A stretch of 64,000 nucleotides of DNA from Taxillus chinensis (Eukaryota > Streptophyta > Magnoliopsida > Santalales > Loranthaceae). Below are positions 60,600 through 64,000 of this stretch, one piece after another. Position numbers and translations under genes: made by a program. The DNA lies in NCBI GenBank assembly GCA_023512835.1, contig CM042092.1:6325293-6389292 (forward strand). Direction: 5' to 3'. The notes under the pieces are model-generated. The model was not told where the DNA came from, searched no databases, and saw only the letters and a list, made by a program, of their open reading frames with translations. Positions within the stretch are counted from its first letter, which is position 1, and every line of letters begins with the position of its first letter.

Positions 60600-61168
60600 T
60601 ACGGTTGAGCATAAAAACGGACAAACCGATTTTACTCGATAAATCAACTGATCGAAAACTGAATAAACCGAAAATCAAATAAACCGATGTTTATTTGGGC
60701 GGGTTGACTAACCTCTCAACCCAATCGAAAACTGAATAAACCGATTAGATAAATAGTGCAACCCGCTCAAACCGACCCACGAACAATTTTGGATGTAAAA
60801 TTTTCTTTGATACAGTAATAAATATAAAGATTTTATGAATTAGGAGTGGAAGTTTATTAATTGTGGACTATCTAGGTTTAATCCAAAGGTGTTTTTGATG
60901 ACGATAATTTATTTGATTTGGTTTGTTGAGATTATATATTAGATTATATATTATAGGTTTTGTTGATTTTGTGAATTATGTGAGAAATTGGCGATGCCAG
61001 GATTGAACATAAAAACTGTTAATCCGATTTAATCCGACAAACCAACCAACCAAAAATTGAATAAACTGATTTATGTGGGTTAAGCAATTCTATCAACCCG
61101 ACCGAAAACCAAAAATTCAATTTAGCAAAGTAATATAACTCGCCCAAACCGACCGATGATCACCCCTA
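60600..61168. mobile_element. Probable second hAT-type element (569 bp)
   Basis: The right end in reverse reads TAGGGGTGATCATCGGTCGG; the left end reads TACGGTTGAGCATAAAAACGG, a looser match. The flanks TTACCTTA (60592-60599) and TTGCCTTG (61169-61176) agree at six of eight. The interior contains repeated AACCGA and GAAAACTGAATAAACCG phrases. Weaker than the other hAT-type elements. Confidence 0.5.
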
Positions 61169-61499
61169 TTGCCTTGCATGTCATTCCCTAGCTTGATAAT
61201 GGCTGAAAATCACCCACTACACTTAGTATGTTGAACCTAATACCAATTTTATGGTCTAATATAGAAACTGTAATACCAATTTCAAAAGTACAATTGACAG
61301 GGTGAGTAAAATTTGGTACACCCGATCATTTTTTAGATGATACGTGAGTTAACTGTTTAGGGCAAAACATGTATATGTTTTTGGTTTTCTGTTTTTAAAA
61401 TTTGTGTTTGAAAACATTGAATATTGTGTGTTTTCTGTAAAATTAAAAATAATTTTTTTGTTTGGTATATGTTTTTACAAAAATTATTTTCGTTTTTAG
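61169..61499. other. Intergenic DNA, left shoulder of the G-rich block
   Basis: T-rich from 61370 onwards (TTTTTGGTTTTCTGTTTTT...). It may form one arm of an inverted-repeat element whose other arm lies at about 61960-61990 (reverse complement TTTTGTGTTTTCTAGTTTTT). Confidence 0.4.
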
Positions 61500-61820
61500 T
61501 CACGTTGGAGAACTCTAGTGCAGCAGTGGTGGGGAGATTTGACAGTGGCGGCGGTGGGGGCAGGGGGGGAGGTCGTGTGCAGGGGAAATCGGTAGGGGGG
61601 GCATCACGCCGGGGGGTGGGGGTGTGGTGTTGCGCGCAGGGGGAAGATCGGAAGCTGGGGGTGGGGCATTGTGCGTAGGGGGAGATAGGCAGCTGGAGGA
61701 GAGGAGAGGTCGCATCCGTGGGGGGTGCAGGTTGGGGAGGGTGGAGTGAGGCAAGGGGAGGTTGTGCGCAAGGGAACCAAGCCGGGAGGGAGTCGCACGG
61801 GAGACAGCGACAGACTCACC
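61500..61820 (+). repeat. G-rich, strand-asymmetric low-complexity block
   Basis: About 320 bp with dense GGGG runs on the plus strand (e.g. GGCGGCGGTGGGGGCAGGGG) and comparatively few C runs. Open frames across it (84, 79 and 71 codons on both strands) are low-complexity and look non-coding. T/A-rich shoulders that are partly complementary suggest it is the core of an inverted-repeat element. Confidence 0.6.
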
Positions 61821-62480
61821 GAAAATATATGAAAATAAAAATAAAAATTAAAAAATATCCTAAATGTGTTTCTATTTTTTTCATTAAAAAATAACTTGAT
61901 TTAAAAAACAAAAGAATAGATGCTAACTTGATTTCAAAAACAACCTGTCCTCGATATTTTATGTAAAAACTAGAAAACACAAAAAAAAAAAAAAAAAGAC
62001 TTGGTTTCGGGGCATTGTAATTTTAAAAGGGGATATCATAAATTTAACCTTTTTTTTAAACAGTTGCTTTTCCATCTGATTTGTAGAGAGAGAGAGGTGA
62101 TGTTAATGTCTATTCTCTGCACAAAGCGGAAACCACCAAACGGCTATAAGGTGTCTGTTTATCTGTAAATTTGCGGAAAACCACCAAACGGCTATAATTG
62201 CCTTTTTCCAAGCCTGAGAGAAGACAGATAGATAGAAACTAGGTGGACAGACCCTTTTGGAGTTGGAGATCGACCCAGATTTTCACCTTCCCTGTAGTTG
62301 GTTGGATTGATTTGGGTTTTCTAGGGCTTGCTCCATCGATCTGAGAACCTACTTCATTAGAGACCAAGAGAAAGAGCCAAAACGAGAAGAGCCGTAGCAT
62401 CGAATTTACTTTTGCTGCTTCTTCTTCTGCCCTACCATTCGATCGGGTTTATTTGTCCATTTGTTTGCCTGATTATCGTC
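61821..62480 (+). promoter_or_regulatory. GT17 gene promoter/5' leader with duplicated ACCAAAC-containing motif
   Basis: A 24-25 bp direct repeat, GCGGAAA(A)CCACCAAACGG followed by CTATAA, occurs at 62126-62149 and 62173-62197. Each copy contains ACCAAAC, which fits the SMRE/AC-type MYB-binding consensus ACC(A/T)A(A/C)(T/C). A (GA)n run lies at about 62086-62096. The leader reaches the ATG at 62481; the transcription start is not defined. Confidence 0.5.
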
Positions 62481-64000
62481 ATGGTTGATGGGTATTCTAG
62501 TTCCAAGAAGACGGATGATAGATGCGAAAACGTTTGTGGCGAGGTCATTTATCTTTCTCGTTTGTTTCTTAATCTTACTTGGATTTAATTGATTTGTTTG
62601 TTTGCTGTTTTTCTTTTTTAAAATATGATTTTGGGGCTTTGGTCGAATTCTGGGTAATGGGTGTGTTTGATTTCGACCCATCACTAAATGGAAGAGAATA
62701 GGCCTTTTATACATATAAAAAAACCTTCAATTACTTGTCTGTTTCCAATAGCGTTTTCTGTTTTCTTTGTTTTTGGGGTTTTGGTGCTTGTTGAATTTCA
62801 ATAAATTATATTTGTTTTGTAGTTAGTGTTTTTGTTTTTCTCATTCCCGTTGCCCTGATCGTTGTTTGTGAACAACAGCGGTTATATGAACCCTAATGCT
62901 GCCGTTTGAGTGTTTTCCCCCTATTGGGTGCTATTAATCTTTTCCTGCCCGAATACTTGTCTCTCTAATAGTTGAGAGCAGTGGATTATTATGGGTTTCC
63001 ATTTTTTATTTTTTTTTATTTTAAAAATCTGATTATTGTTATTATTATTTTTTTTCCTGAAGTTAAGTTTCATAGAATTGTATGTTTCCCGCATTAACAA
63101 TGCGCGTGAGATAACATTGGAAATTTTGGTTTCTGTGATTGAAGTAATTTTCTTATAACCATTTTGAGGTTGATATCGAGATTGGAGTGACCGTATTGGC
63201 TTTCTAGGTCTATGGCAATGAACTCTGAAAGGTTTAGTGCTTTTATCTGATTTGTGTTTCTGCGCTTTGAGGATATGCATAGCAGGTCTATTTTTACTGC
63301 TTCTCCGTGTCATTTACACCTTATTCACAATGTTAAGATGGGTCAAGTAGATGGCCCTCTATTCATTTAATTAATTATTTACTATCTGTTCCAATATAAT
63401 TTCTTTAATGCTCAGCAGGCAACCTGTATGGCATTTAGCATGTCACGACTTCGATGCATCTTGCGAGGGATGGACTTGAAAACATACATATTTTTGTTTG
63501 TGATCATTCCAACCTGTTCTCTCGGTTTTTATCTGCATGGCCAGAAGATCTCCTACTTCCTAAGACCGCTATGGGAATCTCCTCCAAAGCCATTTCATGA
63601 AGTTCCACACTATTTTCATGAGAATGTGTCGATGGGGACTCTTTGCAAGCTTCATGGGTGGAAAGTCCGTGAATCCCCAAGACGTGTATTTGATGCAGTT
63701 CTATTCAGTAATGAACTAGATATCTTGACAATCCGGTGGAAGGAATTGTACCCTTATATAACTCAATTTGTCATCCTTGAATCAAATTCCACATTTACAG
63801 GGTTACCTAAGCCATTGTTTTTTGCGAAGAATCGGGACCACTTCAAATTTATTGAACCCAAATTGACTTATGGGACAGTTGGGGGCAGATTTCGTAAGGG
63901 AGAGAACCCTTTTGTTGAAGAGGCATATCAGAGAGTAGCTCTGGACCAACTTCTAAGAATAGCAGGTATAGACGATGATGATATGTTGATAATGTCCGAT
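62481..64000 (+). CDS. GT17 family N-acetylglucosaminyltransferase (MGAT3-like), 5' part
   Basis: CDS exons 62481-62543 and 63416-64000 (continuing past the window); the 872-bp intron is GT-AG. The acceptor is a tandem CAGCAG, so the second exon may start at 63416 or 63419; both keep the frame. Exon 1 encodes MVDGYSSSKKTDDRCENVCGE, a head I recognise from plant members. Exon 2 gives SMSRLRCILRGMDLKTY, a hydrophobic segment at about residues 44-62 (type II signal anchor), then HGQKISYFLRPLWESPPKPF, KLHGWKVRESPRRVFDAVLF, SNELDILTIRWKELYPYITQ, FVILESNSTFTGLPKPL, GGRFRKGENPFVEEAYQRVA and DDDDMLIMSD. The pattern matches CAZy family GT17 (animal MGAT3, which adds bisecting GlcNAc). In plants bisecting GlcNAc is not a known N-glycan feature, so the acceptor is uncertain. 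A Golgi location is inferred from the anchor. The C-terminal half is outside the window. Confidence 0.93.

Noticed and set aside
1..64000. CRISPR arrays, operons, phage genes, tRNA and rRNA genes
   Set aside because: None seen. The window is eukaryotic nuclear DNA; spacer-repeat arrays, tRNA T-loop signatures and rRNA blocks were looked for by eye and not found. Small snoRNAs in introns cannot be excluded without a covariance search.

Overview
This is plant nuclear DNA, most likely from a eudicot. Genes are split by many GT-AG introns, intergenic DNA is very AT-rich and full of small transposon derivatives, and every recognisable protein has a plant-type architecture. No bacterial, viral, plasmid or organellar block was seen. 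Exon structures were built by hand by joining reading frames at GT/AG sites so that phase and family conservation agree. They are predictions without transcript support.

Layout, left to right: (1) 5' end of an SGF29 (SAGA-associated factor 29) gene, minus strand, running off the left edge; (2) a 14-exon DUF707 type II membrane protein gene, plus strand (7602-10607); (3) a 9-exon TruB-family pseudouridine synthase gene, minus strand (12193-18015); (4) a 2-exon gene for a small coiled-coil protein of unknown function, plus strand (21250-22013); (5) a 6-exon glucuronokinase gene, minus strand (22813-25799); (6) a 7-exon MAEA/GID9-type LisH-CTLH-RING protein gene, minus strand (27768-31803); (7) a 19-exon golgin candidate 6 / p115-Uso1 tether gene, minus strand (39650-50429), with a broken U2AF35 copy lying antisense in its largest intron; (8) the 5' part of a GT17 family N-acetylglucosaminyltransferase gene, plus strand, running off the right edge.

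The spacers hold most of the unusual structure. There are two very small LTR retroelements (TRIM-like) with recognisable primer-binding sites, four hAT-type non-autonomous elements with candidate 8-bp target duplications plus a fragment of a fifth, other inverted-repeat elements (one nested in a MAEA intron, one with internal ~70-100 bp repeats), a ~225-bp tandem repeat, and several microsatellites and homopolymers, some forming the pyrimidine tracts of introns.

The genes do not form a pathway. Several act in the endomembrane system or cell-surface glycan supply (DUF707, glucuronokinase, GC6, GT17), but the order looks like ordinary conserved plant microsynteny. From memory, it interleaves genes found in Arabidopsis on two segments (near At3g27460-At3g27540 and At5g14460-At5g14480). 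That is what an unduplicated or less fractionated version of that region would look like. I found no convincing new biological system; the findings are about genome structure, transposons and a few gene-level oddities.
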